A stretch of DNA of 64,000 nt from an uncultured Flammeovirgaceae bacterium (GCA_937883755.1 CAKZYA010000014.1:57830-121829), one strand, 5' to 3'. Shown: positions 1-9,708, counted from the stretch's first letter. Notes: generated from the sequence alone by a model not told the origin. Numbers and translations: made by a program.

Positions 1-112
1 ATATTTTCAACTTATTAGCTATCAAGTACATCTTTATTTTCTATAGAAAATTACATTTAGCAGTATGTTAAGGCCAGTTTAAGTCAATTATATTTATTTA
101 TTCATATTTTTT

Positions 113-144
113 ATTGTATTTATTACATTTTATAGATACCTTTG
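113..144 (+). promoter_or_regulatory. Putative Bacteroidota-type promoter for the first gene
   Basis: A TACCTTTG element at 137-144 matches the Bacteroidota -7 consensus TAnnTTTG. An ATTG at 113-116, with a 20-base spacer, could serve as the -33 TTTG element. The start codon at 182 lies 37 bases after the -7 box, so a short leader is expected. This is pattern matching only, in A+T-rich DNA where chance matches occur. Confidence 0.4.
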
Positions 145-181
145 AATAAATAATAGAATTTTAACTTTTGAATCATAAATC

Positions 182-580
182 ATGGAGAAGTATCCCGAAT
201 TAGTGAGAAAGCCGGAGTGTGCGGAGCAATTCTTTAATGAATACCGAGAGGTAATGCCCGAAAAGAGCCTCATGGCTGGATTTAGCTTTGCTCTTAACTG
301 TGATCTATTTCATTACACATTTAATCGTTATCTACTCAAAGAAGGGAAGAGCTTCTATCGGTTAGGAGAGAGTATACGTAAATTTTACGCCGAAAATGCT
401 AACAATGCCCGTCGGGCAGCGCTTTTCTCAGTATTTATTAGCGAATACTTGGATGCAACCCGCAATCTATTACTAGGTCGCGAGTACTATGAACTCATGG
501 CTCGGTTTGATGAAGCCGAAGATAAAGTACGCAAAATGGTCAACTTACAAATGGGAGAAGTTAACCGTTCTTCAAAATAG
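182..580 (+). CDS. Hypothetical protein, 132 aa, soluble
   Basis: I do not recognise this protein. It has no signal peptide or membrane segment and looks mostly alpha-helical. It is rich in charged and aromatic residues, with an FNRYLLKEGKSFYRLGESIRKFY stretch split by basic residues near residues 48-70 and a helical, acidic C-terminal half. The ATG at 182 is preceded by a plausible Bacteroidota promoter. It stands alone: the next gene starts 575 bases downstream. The uninterrupted frame and ordinary codon use make it a likely real gene, but no function can be assigned. Confidence 0.7.
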   Translation: MEKYPELVRKPECAEQFFNEYREVMPEKSLMAGFSFALNCDLFHYTFNRYLLKEGKSFYRLGESIRKFYAENANNARRAALFSVFISEYLDATRNLLLGREYYELMARFDEAEDKVRKMVNLQMGEVNRSSK

Positions 581-1155
581 ATTAGCTACCAATGACTTTT
601 CTATCTTAGATTATGTAATCATTGTAAAGTATACTTAAATACTTAGTTATAATTACCTGAATTTCAATGGTTATCCAACTTTAGTTAGTTGTTGGCGGTT
701 GAGGTTATATAATTTAGGTAGTAGTTTATATGGTAGAAGCAAAAGATCAGTCCACTAGGGTTGATCTTTTGTATTTTGTCCCACCTTTAGGTTTTTCAGT
801 AATAATTACCTCTTATTATTGGATACTAAAAACGATGTAATTCGTATCAAAAACTTACATCACATTGCAAGCACTTAGTTCTGTAGAATAAATGTAATAC
901 TTTGTTAATATTTAAAGAGATTCAATTGAATTAATTGTAATATTTAGACAAAATATTTAAAAATAAAGAAATTACGTATAACAATATCTTGCAAATAATA
1001 GACATTTATCCCAGAACATAGCTATTTTATTACGTACTATTTCGGCTACTTTCCAATTTTTTGCACTTAGATTCTGGCTATTTTTTCTAAAATTTATGTA
1101 ATTAGTACAGTGTAATTCATTTTTACATCATTAACCTAAGTTCCACAGTCAGCCT
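581..1155 (+). promoter_or_regulatory. Long A+T-rich intergenic region with two TGTAA/TTACA dyads
   Basis: This 575-base gap holds no convincing gene. It contains two related dyads upstream of the metalloprotease. The first has GATGTAA at 834-840 and TTACATC at 855-861. The second, TGTAATTC...TTACATCA, spans 1111-1130, 26 bases before the start codon. Both share the core TGTAATTC...TTACATCA with different spacing. They could be two sites for one regulator of the protease gene; no protein is implied by the sequence. Confidence 0.3.
741..770 (+). terminator. Hairpin, possible weak terminator of the first gene
   Basis: AAAAGATCA at 741-749 pairs perfectly with TGATCTTTT at 762-770 across a 12-base loop. 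The stem has few G/C pairs and is followed by GTATTTTGTC rather than a clean T run. It lies 160 bases past the stop of the first gene, so it may be a terminator or an unrelated structure. Confidence 0.3.
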
Positions 1156-4100
1156 ATGTCTAAGCTATTTTTTATATGGCTCGCTATTCTACTGTATCAT
1201 ACTAATTTATCACGAGCCCAACATTTTTCTGATCATACTCCACCCGCTCCATATTCTGTTACAGTAAATCAGCCCAATGGTAATACTCTCCAGGTAGTAG
1301 CCAGGGGGAATGCTTTCGATAACTGGATGGAAACCGAAGACGGTTATATACTAGTTAAAAACACCGAGGGCTTTTATGAATATGCTACTGTAGAACAAGG
1401 GAAGCGAGTCAGTAGTGGTATTTTGGCAGTAAACCCTGCGGAACGATCAATCTCTCAGCAACGCCAGTTGCTTGGTATTAAGAAAGGGCGAAAACCAGCT
1501 TCAGTAAGAAGAATTGGAGGAGGGATCTTAAAGCAATTGTCCGCGCAGGCTAATGCCCGTACTAATTCTTTCTTAGTAGTACCTACTGAGGGCGAAGTAA
1601 AAATATTAACTATTTTAATTGAATACCCCGATCTAAGGCACGAATACGAAAAAGAAGACTTTGAAAAATTACTTAATGGACCTTCGGATAAGCCGACATT
1701 TAAAAGCTACTTTCAAAAGAATAGCCACGGAAAATTTAACCCTACTGTAGATGTAGTAGGTTGGTATCAGGCGAAGAATAACTATGAATATTACGGAGAT
1801 AAACATGGTAGAGCTCGAGCTCGAGAGCTAGTGGTAGAGGCTCTTCAAGCTGCCCTTGATGATGGTGTAGATTTCACCCAATATGACAATACCAAAAATG
1901 GTAATATAGATGGCGTAATGATTGTTCATGCTGGTCCGGGCGCGGAGGAGGGTGGAAATAAGCTTGAGTATGTTTGGTCGCATCGATCTACCATTACATC
2001 TTTACCACTCATAAGCTCTAACGGTAGTTTGAAATTCGCCCGAGATTTTACCATTCAACCAGAAGTGCGGGTAAGATATGATGATATTGTAGGAATCGGT
2101 ATTTTTTGCCACGAGTTTGGTCATCTGCTAGGCTTGCCTGATCTATACGATACCGATAACTATGATGACCAGCACTATGGTATTGGGGAGTGGGGATTAA
2201 TGGGGTTAGGAGGCTGGTTAGGTAAAGAAGGGCATCCGGCTGGTATGTCTGCTTTTTCCAAAGAACAGTTAGGCTGGGCGAAAGTACAAGATATTACCGA
2301 AAAGACCGGAAAATACGAACTGAAACCAGCCGAAAGCAGTGGCGAAATATTTAAAATTACTACTCCAAATACTAATGAATATTTTCTCTTGGAAAATCGA
2401 CAGAAAAGTGGGACAGATTTATTTCTAAAAGGCAGTGGGCTAGCCGTATGGCATATTGATAGTGAACGTACGGATCGTTACCCGGAGAGCATCCACGTGA
2501 ATAACCGTCGGGATTTTAAAGGGGTAGATCTGGAAGAAGCAGATGGGAAAAATGATTTGGATTTTGAGCGAAATCGGGGGGATGAGGGTGATTTGTTTCC
2601 AGGAAGCAGTAAGCGTACTGTGTTTAATGATGAATCTGATCCTAGCTCTGACCTTTACGAAGATCAGGGAGAAGGTTTAAAAAGTGGTGTTACTATCACA
2701 AATATTCAGCTTAGTAATAATATTGTTTCCTTTGATTACGGTAACAAAGACGAAGATACCAGTGGAACTGACTGCGAAAATGCAGTGGTAGCCCAGACAG
2801 GAGACAATACGCTACCAAAAGAAAATTACTGGTACACATTCACCTTACCCAGAGATGGACGAATTGTGATTCGAGATGCAAATGCTGAAGTATATTTAGA
2901 TTGCGATGCTAGCTCATCGTTGGCTAGCTCAAACGATAATCAATTAACCACAAGCTGGCTGAAAAAGGGCGAAACCGTCAAAATAGAATTAGGAGATAAA
3001 CAGCCAGAAACATTACCACTAACCTGGCAATTGTCTATCAACAGTGATAAGACTGCTCCAGCCCTAACGGTAGAAACTATTTCTGCTAAAACCTACGGCG
3101 ATGCAGCCTTTGATCTGAAAGTTTCAACTGAGAGCAACGGTAAAATAAGCTATGAGCGGATTGAAGGACCAATTACCCTTAGCGGAAGTCAGGTGAATAT
3201 CAATGGGTCAGGTAATGCTAAAGTGAAAGTATCGGTCAGTGAAACTGATGAATACGCTGCTGATGAAGAGGAAGTTAGTTTCCAGATAAATAAAGCGAAC
3301 CCAACAATTAATTTCGAAAAAGTTGCGGATAAAACCTACGGTGATGCCCCCTTCACATTAGAGGCTACTTCAAGCATTGATAAAGAGGTTTCATTTACTG
3401 TGAAGAAAGGTAGCGTAGAAATTACAGATAAGACGGTGAAGATTAATGGAGCAGGAGAAGTAGAAATTGAAGCCTCTACTCAGGAGAGCACGAATTACTT
3501 GAAAGCCAATAAGTCTATTTCCTTTAGAGTGCAAAAAGCCAATCAGACGATCAGTTTTGGATCACTTGAAAACGTGATTTTTGAAAAAGGAAAAGAAATT
3601 CCGCTTAGTGCTACGTCGGACAGTAAGCTAGATGTTACTTTCTCAATTAAAGAAGGAGAAGACAAAGTTGCGTTAGATGGTTCGGTACTGACAGTACAGG
3701 GAGCAGGTAGTGTCACAATTGAAGCTACTCAGTCTGGAAACGAGAATATCAATCCGGCTACTTCGGTGTCCCATACTTTTGAGGTTACCAAAGCTACTCA
3801 AACCATATCCTTCTCAAACATTCCGGATAAAACTGTAGGCGATGAAGCATTTAATTTAGAAGCAACTTCTAGTATAGGTATTCCAGTAGTATTCAGACTC
3901 ATTGAAGGAAATGCTGAACTTGAAGGTAATCAGGTGATACTTACTGGAAGCGGAGAGGTAATTGTAGAGGCGTATAACGATGGTAATGAAAATTATAAAG
4001 CTGTAAGTGAGCGTCAATCATTTATTGTAGCCGAGCCAAACAAGCAACAGCAAACAATTACGCTAGCTGATCTGCCCGATACCGTTCTAGTAGATGAAGT

Positions 4101-5061
4101 AGTTACTCTCGAGGTCAGCGTTAGTAGCAATCTGAACCCAGACATTGATTTAATAGGAACGGTAGTACGAAACGATCTGGCATTAACATTTACTCAAACT
4201 GGAGAAGTCACAGTCAGGATTTCTCAACCGGGTAATGATGAGTACAACCCTGCCGAAACGGTTACGCATACCTTTGTTGTGGTGAAATCATCCGAAGTAG
4301 AGAACCCATTGGGAACAGATGCCCAGAATATTGTCTACACCACTCCAAATAACCGCACTTTTGGGGATGAGCCTTTTCCATTAGAAGTAGAAAGTTCTTC
4401 TAAGTTGCCAGTTTCCTACGAAATTGAAGGACCAGTGGCAATTTCTAATGGAGTGGTGACAATTTTAGGAGCGGGTGAAGTAACAATTCGTGCCTTTCAA
4501 ACAGGGAATGAAGAGTACGCGCCAAGCGACACAGTGGAGCTAACATTTACAGTCAATAAAGCCACGCAGACTATAGATCTTGAGGTAATTTCCATTGATG
4601 ATAATACCTTCCAGGTTCAAGCCAGTAGCGATGCTGATCTACCGGTGATAGTTACTGTGAGTGAAGGTGAGGGCATAATTGAAGGAGACATCTTGACGGT
4701 TACTAGCCCAAGCGCTACCCTTACGGCTACCCAGGGAGGAAATGAAAATTATACAGCGGCTGAACCAGTTAGTAAAGAGGTAAGCGTTGAAGTAATTACC
4801 TCAGTGAGTGATGACTTAGAAGAATCAGGGATCGTAGTTTATCCCAACCCTAGTGCTGGTCTATTCAAAGTAAGGCGGCTAACTAATGGACAGCAACCGC
4901 TTCCTTATCAGATTTTTGATCTACGAGGAGCATTGGTAGGACAAGGAAAACTAAATTCCCAGCAGGCTAATATTGATTTAACAAATCATCGGGAAGGAAC
5001 CTATATTCTTCAACTACACTTAACGGATAACACTAAACAATACCGCATTGTGAAGCAATAA
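1156..5061 (+). CDS. Secreted M6-family (immune inhibitor A-like) metalloprotease with Ig-like repeats and T9SS sorting domain
   Basis: A 1301-residue secreted zinc endopeptidase. An N-terminal signal peptide ends near SRAQ. The propeptide and catalytic region follow, with the zinc motif HEFGH at residues 319-323 continuing into LGLPDLYD, as in M6 peptidases. Residues about 635-1215 form seven degenerate repeats of roughly 75-80 residues opening with KA(T/N)QTI and (D/G)KTYGDAPF-type motifs, as in MBG/Ig-like stalk domains. The last 75 residues, from VYPNPSAG, are a type A T9SS C-terminal sorting domain, so the protein is probably exported across the outer membrane and anchored or released. 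It is followed by its own terminator at 5087. The substrate is unknown. The family call is firm; the export route is inferred from the tail. Confidence 0.92.
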   Translation: MSKLFFIWLAILLYHTNLSRAQHFSDHTPPAPYSVTVNQPNGNTLQVVARGNAFDNWMETEDGYILVKNTEGFYEYATVEQGKRVSSGILAVNPAERSISQQRQLLGIKKGRKPASVRRIGGGILKQLSAQANARTNSFLVVPTEGEVKILTILIEYPDLRHEYEKEDFEKLLNGPSDKPTFKSYFQKNSHGKFNPTVDVVGWYQAKNNYEYYGDKHGRARARELVVEALQAALDDGVDFTQYDNTKNGNIDGVMIVHAGPGAEEGGNKLEYVWSHRSTITSLPLISSNGSLKFARDFTIQPEVRVRYDDIVGIGIFCHEFGHLLGLPDLYDTDNYDDQHYGIGEWGLMGLGGWLGKEGHPAGMSAFSKEQLGWAKVQDITEKTGKYELKPAESSGEIFKITTPNTNEYFLLENRQKSGTDLFLKGSGLAVWHIDSERTDRYPESIHVNNRRDFKGVDLEEADGKNDLDFERNRGDEGDLFPGSSKRTVFNDESDPSSDLYEDQGEGLKSGVTITNIQLSNNIVSFDYGNKDEDTSGTDCENAVVAQTGDNTLPKENYWYTFTLPRDGRIVIRDANAEVYLDCDASSSLASSNDNQLTTSWLKKGETVKIELGDKQPETLPLTWQLSINSDKTAPALTVETISAKTYGDAAFDLKVSTESNGKISYERIEGPITLSGSQVNINGSGNAKVKVSVSETDEYAADEEEVSFQINKANPTINFEKVADKTYGDAPFTLEATSSIDKEVSFTVKKGSVEITDKTVKINGAGEVEIEASTQESTNYLKANKSISFRVQKANQTISFGSLENVIFEKGKEIPLSATSDSKLDVTFSIKEGEDKVALDGSVLTVQGAGSVTIEATQSGNENINPATSVSHTFEVTKATQTISFSNIPDKTVGDEAFNLEATSSIGIPVVFRLIEGNAELEGNQVILTGSGEVIVEAYNDGNENYKAVSERQSFIVAEPNKQQQTITLADLPDTVLVDEVVTLEVSVSSNLNPDIDLIGTVVRNDLALTFTQTGEVTVRISQPGNDEYNPAETVTHTFVVVKSSEVENPLGTDAQNIVYTTPNNRTFGDEPFPLEVESSSKLPVSYEIEGPVAISNGVVTILGAGEVTIRAFQTGNEEYAPSDTVELTFTVNKATQTIDLEVISIDDNTFQVQASSDADLPVIVTVSEGEGIIEGDILTVTSPSATLTATQGGNENYTAAEPVSKEVSVEVITSVSDDLEESGIVVYPNPSAGLFKVRRLTNGQQPLPYQIFDLRGALVGQGKLNSQQANIDLTNHREGTYILQLHLTDNTKQYRIVKQ
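3058..4797 (+). repeat. Seven degenerate MBG/Ig-like coding repeats
   Basis: Within the metalloprotease gene the encoded protein repeats a unit of about 75-80 residues seven times. Each unit has an opening strand (for example KATQTISF), a TYGD or VGDEAF motif, a central SS.I/SSSK strand, a (N)G(S/A)GE(V)-type turn and a closing N(E)NY/EEY...F.V strand. The DNA copies have diverged, so this is an old protein-level expansion rather than a recent DNA duplication. Such arrays typically act as a stalk between a catalytic domain and an export tail. Confidence 0.8.
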
Positions 5062-5086
5062 AGCATTCACGCTTCATTACCTGGCT

Positions 5087-5116
5087 AAGCTATTCCCTAA
5101 AGGAGTAGCTTTTTTT
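5087..5116 (+). terminator. Rho-independent terminator of the metalloprotease gene
   Basis: AAGCTATTCC (5087-5096) pairs with GGAGTAGCTT (5102-5111) through ten pairs including one G-T, with a five-base loop, and is followed by a T run. It lies 26 bases after the metalloprotease stop codon and 24 bases before the sulfatase start, so the two genes are probably transcribed separately. Confidence 0.85.
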
Positions 5117-5139
5117 GTGAGGGTTGGGTATTTTTCAAT

Positions 5140-6513
5140 ATGAACCTGATAACCGTCGCTTTCTTCCAGCAAGTCTTTTCTACCAAAAAAAATTATGAAC
5201 TTTTTCTTTTTGGGATTAGCATATTTTGCCTTGCTTGTGACTCTAATCAGAACAAGGGTGATGAATTTCAGAAGCCAAATTTTGTAATCATCATGGCCGA
5301 TGATCTCGGCTACGGCGATTTAGGTTGCTACGGACATCCGACATACCAAACGCCTAATCTGGATAGCATGGCAGCTAACGGCTTGCGATTCACGGATTAT
5401 CACAGCAACGGAGCAGTTTGTTCACCCACTCGGGCGGCTCTTCTAACTGGAAAATACCAGCAGCTAGTTGGTATGGAAGGGGTGATCTACGTGCGAGGAG
5501 AAACACGCCAAACCGGACTAGACACTACGACCATTACTTTTGCCGAACTTCTAAAACCATCGGATTACACCACCGGAATGTTAGGTAAGTGGCACTTAGG
5601 CTATCGCCCTGAGTTTAATCCAATACACCAAGGGTTTGATTTCTTTCGGGGATACGTGAGTGGTAATATCGATTATCATTCCCACTACGATAACGCGGGT
5701 ATCTATGATTGGTGGAATGGGCTCGATTCGGTCAGTGAAACTGGATACGTGACTGATCTGATAAGCAAACATGCGAAAACCTTTATTAGGGAAAACCAAA
5801 AGAACCCTTTTTGCCTGTACATTGCCCACGAAGCACCGCATTGGCCTTACCAAGGGCGCAACGATCCGCCCGACCGTTTTCCTAATACAGAGTTTAAAAG
5901 TTTGGGCTCGCGAGAAGATTATGCCGGTGCATATCAGGAAATGGTAGAAGTAATGGACGAAAGTGTGGGTGAAGTACTCGCTATACTTGATAGTCTGAAC
6001 CTGAGTGAAAATACGTTAGTGTTCTTCTGTTCCGACAATGGGGCAGTTGACTCGCTAGGCAATAATGGAATACTGCGAGGGCATAAAACTCAATTATGGG
6101 AAGGTGGGCATCGGGTACCAGCAATCGCTTACTGGCCAGGCACAATTACTCCCGGAGCTACTGATGCTACGGTATTGAGCATGGACGTACTACCTACAAT
6201 ACTTTCATTGGCCAGTGAGAAACTCCCACCAGATTTAATGACTACCGGGGTGGATTTCTCACCCGTTATTATTCAACAAGAAGAATTACCTGAGCGAACT
6301 ACTTTTTGGCGATATCGGCAGCAGTGGGCGGCTCGGCAAGGTGATTGGAAGCTACTTATTCGCGGTGATAGCACCTATCTTTTCAATCTTCAGCAAGATA
6401 TGGCTGAACAACAGAACCTAGCTACCCAATATCCGGAGAAGGTGGAAGAATTACTCGACACACTCAGCCAGTGGGAAACAATAGTAGAGCAGGTTCCTCA
6501 GCGAACGAATTAA
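5140..6513 (+). CDS. Sulfatase (arylsulfatase family, formylglycine-dependent), probable lipoprotein
   Basis: A 457-residue sulfatase that would hydrolyse sulfate esters, probably on a sulfated polysaccharide or glycan. Visible family features are MADDLGYGD with the metal-binding aspartates near residues 53-60, the Cys-type modification motif C94-S-P-T-R with AALLTGKY, GKWHLG, and an FCSDNGA block. The cysteine would be converted to formylglycine by an activating enzyme encoded elsewhere. The N terminus has a hydrophobic segment ending in LAC at about residue 33, a likely lipobox, suggesting membrane anchoring. It ends one base before the convergent barrel gene. No polysaccharide-utilisation genes lie directly beside it, so the substrate is open. 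Confidence 0.92.
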   Translation: MNLITVAFFQQVFSTKKNYELFLFGISIFCLACDSNQNKGDEFQKPNFVIIMADDLGYGDLGCYGHPTYQTPNLDSMAANGLRFTDYHSNGAVCSPTRAALLTGKYQQLVGMEGVIYVRGETRQTGLDTTTITFAELLKPSDYTTGMLGKWHLGYRPEFNPIHQGFDFFRGYVSGNIDYHSHYDNAGIYDWWNGLDSVSETGYVTDLISKHAKTFIRENQKNPFCLYIAHEAPHWPYQGRNDPPDRFPNTEFKSLGSREDYAGAYQEMVEVMDESVGEVLAILDSLNLSENTLVFFCSDNGAVDSLGNNGILRGHKTQLWEGGHRVPAIAYWPGTITPGATDATVLSMDVLPTILSLASEKLPPDLMTTGVDFSPVIIQQEELPERTTFWRYRQQWAARQGDWKLLIRGDSTYLFNLQQDMAEQQNLATQYPEKVEELLDTLSQWETIVEQVPQRTN

Positions 6514-6514
6514 G

Positions 6515-7264
6515 CTAGAACGTGTAGCCGAAAGAAATGACCAGACGTCGAATCGTTCTTTTTTCTTCAATACGACTCTCACCTTGCCAGTCCTGAAAAT
6601 TATACGCAAAATCAGTTTTCTGAATTTTGTACCCCCCAGTAAATGTGAAGGCTGAACGTTCTAAATTAATCTGATACCCAAGGCCAGCGTGTATATACAA
6701 ACCACCTCTAGTGTGCTCGTAATCAATACCCGAAACATCGTCAGTAGGCCAAGCCCAACTTCGCCCAATGCTGCCATAGTAAATCGGGCTTGCTTTCCGA
6801 TCGATAATAATCCCTCTCACACTAGCATAAAGTGGCAGTGTGCTGACACTACCGTATTGATCCAATCCAAAACCCAACCCGGTCGTTAGATACGGTGAAA
6901 AGGCATACCCGTTCACCGTGTGGATGCTCAGCGTTGCGTTGGCTTCGTATTCATTGTCACCAATTTGCACTCCTAATTCAGCGAGGTGGAAAAAGCCTCG
7001 GTCACGCTCAAAGTAGGGTTGAGGTTCATCTTCCGGCACTGTTCCAAAATAAATCTTTTTGATGGTATGATAAGCCAAATGCGTTTGGGATAGTGAATCG
7101 TGTTCCAGGGTTAGGTAGTTTTCGTGGATAGACATTTGCATCCGGCCAGTTACTTTCTGGCCATTTTTCAGAAAAACGGTGACTTGGGAACCCTCTTCCT
7201 GAGCAAGAAGTAATAAAGGCGTTCCCAATACTGCCAAGAGTAAGACTAGTAGTACTTTTTTCAT
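6515..7264 (-). CDS. Secreted beta-barrel protein with N-terminal SH3-like domain (cassette copy B, gene 2)
   Basis: About 249 residues from the ATG at 7264, chosen over an upstream in-frame ATG at 7282 because it opens directly with the signal peptide MKKVLLVLLLAVLG...LLAQ. The mature N terminus (about residues 28-75) has the pattern VTVFLKNGQKVTGRM...YHTIKKIYFG seen in many Bacteroidota surface proteins. The rest alternates polar and aromatic residues, with strands such as YGSIGRSWAW and a final LVISFGYTF, typical of an outer-membrane beta-barrel. It is a paralogue of the protein at 8886-9650 (shared RDG/KNG opening, GLGF motif, Y/F-rich end) and follows the LVIVD lipoprotein gene by 92 bases. 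Function unknown. Confidence 0.75.
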   Translation of the reverse strand: MKKVLLVLLLAVLGTPLLLLAQEEGSQVTVFLKNGQKVTGRMQMSIHENYLTLEHDSLSQTHLAYHTIKKIYFGTVPEDEPQPYFERDRGFFHLAELGVQIGDNEYEANATLSIHTVNGYAFSPYLTTGLGFGLDQYGSVSTLPLYASVRGIIIDRKASPIYYGSIGRSWAWPTDDVSGIDYEHTRGGLYIHAGLGYQINLERSAFTFTGGYKIQKTDFAYNFQDWQGESRIEEKRTIRRLVISFGYTF

Positions 7265-7356
7265 GAGTAGAAGGGCTGTCAATGCTTAGTTCAGGATCTC
7301 GAGTTCTGAGTTAAAGAGATTACTTAACCCTAAACCCAGAACTCCAAACTATTGAT

Positions 7357-8703
7357 CTATAGAGCGGCTAATGTCATTTTACTGAGTAGCTTTAAGTCAG
7401 TCGGGTTGGAGTAGTCGTACTGATACAGGCCATCATCACCAATCACTATGAGAACTCCGTTCAGAGGAATTACATCAAAGGCGTGAATATCTTGGATATG
7501 CGCCAGACGATTTGCCGTAATGTCTTGAGAGTTGGTAGCATCAAACACTTTCAGTCCAAATTCCCCCTCGCAGATGAACAGTGTGGTTTCATCAATGGCT
7601 AAGCCATGGGGGTGATCCATTGCGTAAGACTCAATAAGCTGAGGACTGCTTACATCTTCTACGTCGAGAACATCTAACTGATTGTCGGCACCCCAGCAGG
7701 TATTACCATCTCGTAGAGTTACGTAGGCTACCGTATCATTCGCGATTACCGGATCGCAAGCTCGGGCGTGAATAAATTCACCTTCGTACTCAGGGTTATC
7801 GGGGTCAGTATTGTTGTAGATAAACATTCCTGCCTGAGAGCCAATGAACAATTTATCTTTATAGGGAAAAATCGTTTCAATGCCAAAGCCGACCATCACT
7901 TCATTTCCTTCAATGGGATCTTCAATTTGGGTGATGTCAAACACTTGGAGGTTACTGTCGTCTACCGCGTAGAGCCGTTCGCTGCTGATGGTAAATCGGG
8001 CCATTGAGCCACCGATGCCCGCCTGGGGTTGGGCAGTAGAACCACCACTAGAATTTGATAATGCTCTCGAATCAAATGCAACAAAATCAACATTTGCCCA
8101 TTGTTCGGCAATCACGCCGTCTTGGTAGCGGTATAGTCCGGGGGCAAATTCATCTAATTCGCCTTTCAGTACTTCCACGGCTTCCTTCTCTACCCAATCG
8201 GTTAAAATACCCTCCTCACCCCCTTGAAAAGTAGACCAAGAGTTAAATCGAGGAAACACATTTTCTACCCGTTTGGTAATAGTAACATCATCCAGATTAC
8301 TGATGTCAATTGCCAGTAAATCAATGTAGCTATCTGCGTACAGAATATTGCCCTTAGCTGCCATATCAAAGTTACCTGGAATGCTAATAAAGCTCAAATT
8401 AACTGGATTAGCTGGGTCGGTATTATTGATTACATGAATTCCTTCTCCTGGCTTATTAATGAATAAATAGGGGGCGAGGTAATAAATCTTTCCAGTAGTG
8501 CTCAGCACTTCGGGGGGAGCAATAGCAAATGAGCTTCTCAAATCATCGGTTGTCATGTAGACAGGTTCCAGATAGCGGTACGTTCGGGTCACTTCCACTT
8601 TGTCGGAACATTGAGTAAGCATAAACAAGCAACCTAGTGCCGCTACATGAAAAATAGCGTAGCCAAACCAAACCTTCGGGCGGATTAAAGACAGGTGTTT
8701 CAT
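7357..8703 (-). CDS. LVIVD-repeat lipoprotein (cassette copy B, gene 1)
   Basis: A 448-residue lipoprotein with a hydrophobic N terminus and lipobox MLTQC (Cys32). The body contains repeated propeller-like blades with motifs such as LLAIDISN, LQVFDITQ, LDVLDVED and LKVFDATN, the signature of LVIVD-repeat proteins, plus two conserved cysteines (ARACDP, NTCWG) that could form a disulfide. Such proteins sit at the cell surface or periplasmic face and have no known enzymatic role. It closely resembles the protein at 9709-11049 along its whole length (shared SYIDLLAIDISN, ENVFPRFNS and DHPHGLAIDE-type blocks). The two cassettes form a tandem duplication. Confidence 0.8.
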   Translation of the reverse strand: MKHLSLIRPKVWFGYAIFHVAALGCLFMLTQCSDKVEVTRTYRYLEPVYMTTDDLRSSFAIAPPEVLSTTGKIYYLAPYLFINKPGEGIHVINNTDPANPVNLSFISIPGNFDMAAKGNILYADSYIDLLAIDISNLDDVTITKRVENVFPRFNSWSTFQGGEEGILTDWVEKEAVEVLKGELDEFAPGLYRYQDGVIAEQWANVDFVAFDSRALSNSSGGSTAQPQAGIGGSMARFTISSERLYAVDDSNLQVFDITQIEDPIEGNEVMVGFGIETIFPYKDKLFIGSQAGMFIYNNTDPDNPEYEGEFIHARACDPVIANDTVAYVTLRDGNTCWGADNQLDVLDVEDVSSPQLIESYAMDHPHGLAIDETTLFICEGEFGLKVFDATNSQDITANRLAHIQDIHAFDVIPLNGVLIVIGDDGLYQYDYSNPTDLKLLSKMTLAAL

Positions 8704-8769
8704 AGCAGTGGAATTTTTTCAATGATTGATGATGAAAATGGGGTATTGATAATAAGCGACGATAAAGTG

Positions 8770-8802
8770 TTGTGCATGAATAGATTATGGGATAATGCAC
8801 AA
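8770..8802. promoter_or_regulatory. Perfect 8-bp dyad upstream of cassette copy B
   Basis: TTGTGCAT (8770-8777) and ATGCACAA (8795-8802) form a perfect inverted repeat with a 17-base spacer, 66-99 bases upstream of the minus-strand lipoprotein start at 8703. It could be an operator or a leader hairpin. No known regulator is implied. Confidence 0.3.
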
Positions 8803-8885
8803 AATTCTGCATCATTACCCATTTATACCGCTAAGACACTCATCATTAAGTGTAGGTTGGAAGAGAATGAAAAAATTTGCGAGAA

Positions 8886-9650
8886 TCAGAAAGTGAACCC
8901 AATAGTTGTAGTAACCTTACGGTAGGTTATTTTTTCGTGTACTTCTAAAGTCCCACCCCAAAAATCTTGGACTACATAATCTAATTGGGCTTTTTGTAGC
9001 CGATAGCCTACTTGAAAAAACACGGCACCACCCTGGAAGCTTCGCTGAATACCCAACCCAGCGTGCCAAGTAACTCCCCCTTTTGCATCGCGTAGTTCGG
9101 TAGTAAAGCCATATCGTCCGGTTTGTACCCGGCTAAGTCCGGCTTCGGCAAAATAAAATAGACTCCACCGACGGGGGGATAGCAATCCATGTACTCGGGA
9201 AAAGATGGTTTGAGTTGTTAGCAGATCGTACTGCATAAAACCTAATCCCAGACCGAGTTGAAGTTTAGGGTCAAGTACGTAGCCGCCGGTCAGGGTAATG
9301 GCTGCTAGATTATCACCATTAGCAACGTCTCCAAATTGAACACCAAAGGTGGCCGTGAAGAAAAATTCACCTTTAGTAGTAGGGTTGAGGTTAGGAGGAT
9401 AGGGTAATGGTGGTCCGTAATGAACAGACCGGATTTTATTGTAGGGTATATGTTGCTGGGTAAATGGATCAACCCTAACCGAGATATATCCTTGAAACAG
9501 TGTTAGCGTCTGATACCCGTGGACATGCGAGCCGTCCCGTAAATAAACGGTAACTTCCCGGGTAGAATCACCAGCTTGCGTTACTTGCCCAAAAACAGAA
9601 GTTGATAATCCTATCAGTACAATTGATGCAAGGAAAATACGCTTGATCAT
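8886..9650 (-). CDS. Secreted beta-barrel protein with N-terminal SH3-like domain (cassette copy A, gene 2)
   Basis: About 254 residues from the ATG at 9650, preferred over an in-frame ATG at 9719 because it begins with the signal peptide MIKRIFLASIVLIGLS...VFGQ and avoids overlapping the upstream gene. The N-terminal module reads EVTVYLRDGSHVHGY...YNKIRSVHYG, followed by beta-barrel strands ending in VTTTIGFTF, typical of an outer-membrane C terminus. It is a paralogue of the product at 6515-7264 and lies 58 bases downstream of the LVIVD lipoprotein gene. A complex of the lipoprotein with the barrel is an inference from the conserved gene order in both copies. Confidence 0.75.
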   Translation of the reverse strand: MIKRIFLASIVLIGLSTSVFGQVTQAGDSTREVTVYLRDGSHVHGYQTLTLFQGYISVRVDPFTQQHIPYNKIRSVHYGPPLPYPPNLNPTTKGEFFFTATFGVQFGDVANGDNLAAITLTGGYVLDPKLQLGLGLGFMQYDLLTTQTIFSRVHGLLSPRRWSLFYFAEAGLSRVQTGRYGFTTELRDAKGGVTWHAGLGIQRSFQGGAVFFQVGYRLQKAQLDYVVQDFWGGTLEVHEKITYRKVTTTIGFTF

Positions 9651-9708
9651 AGATGTGATAGTATGAGACCAGCTTGAGCACTGAAGAGTGCTCAAGCTAA
9701 TCAGATTT

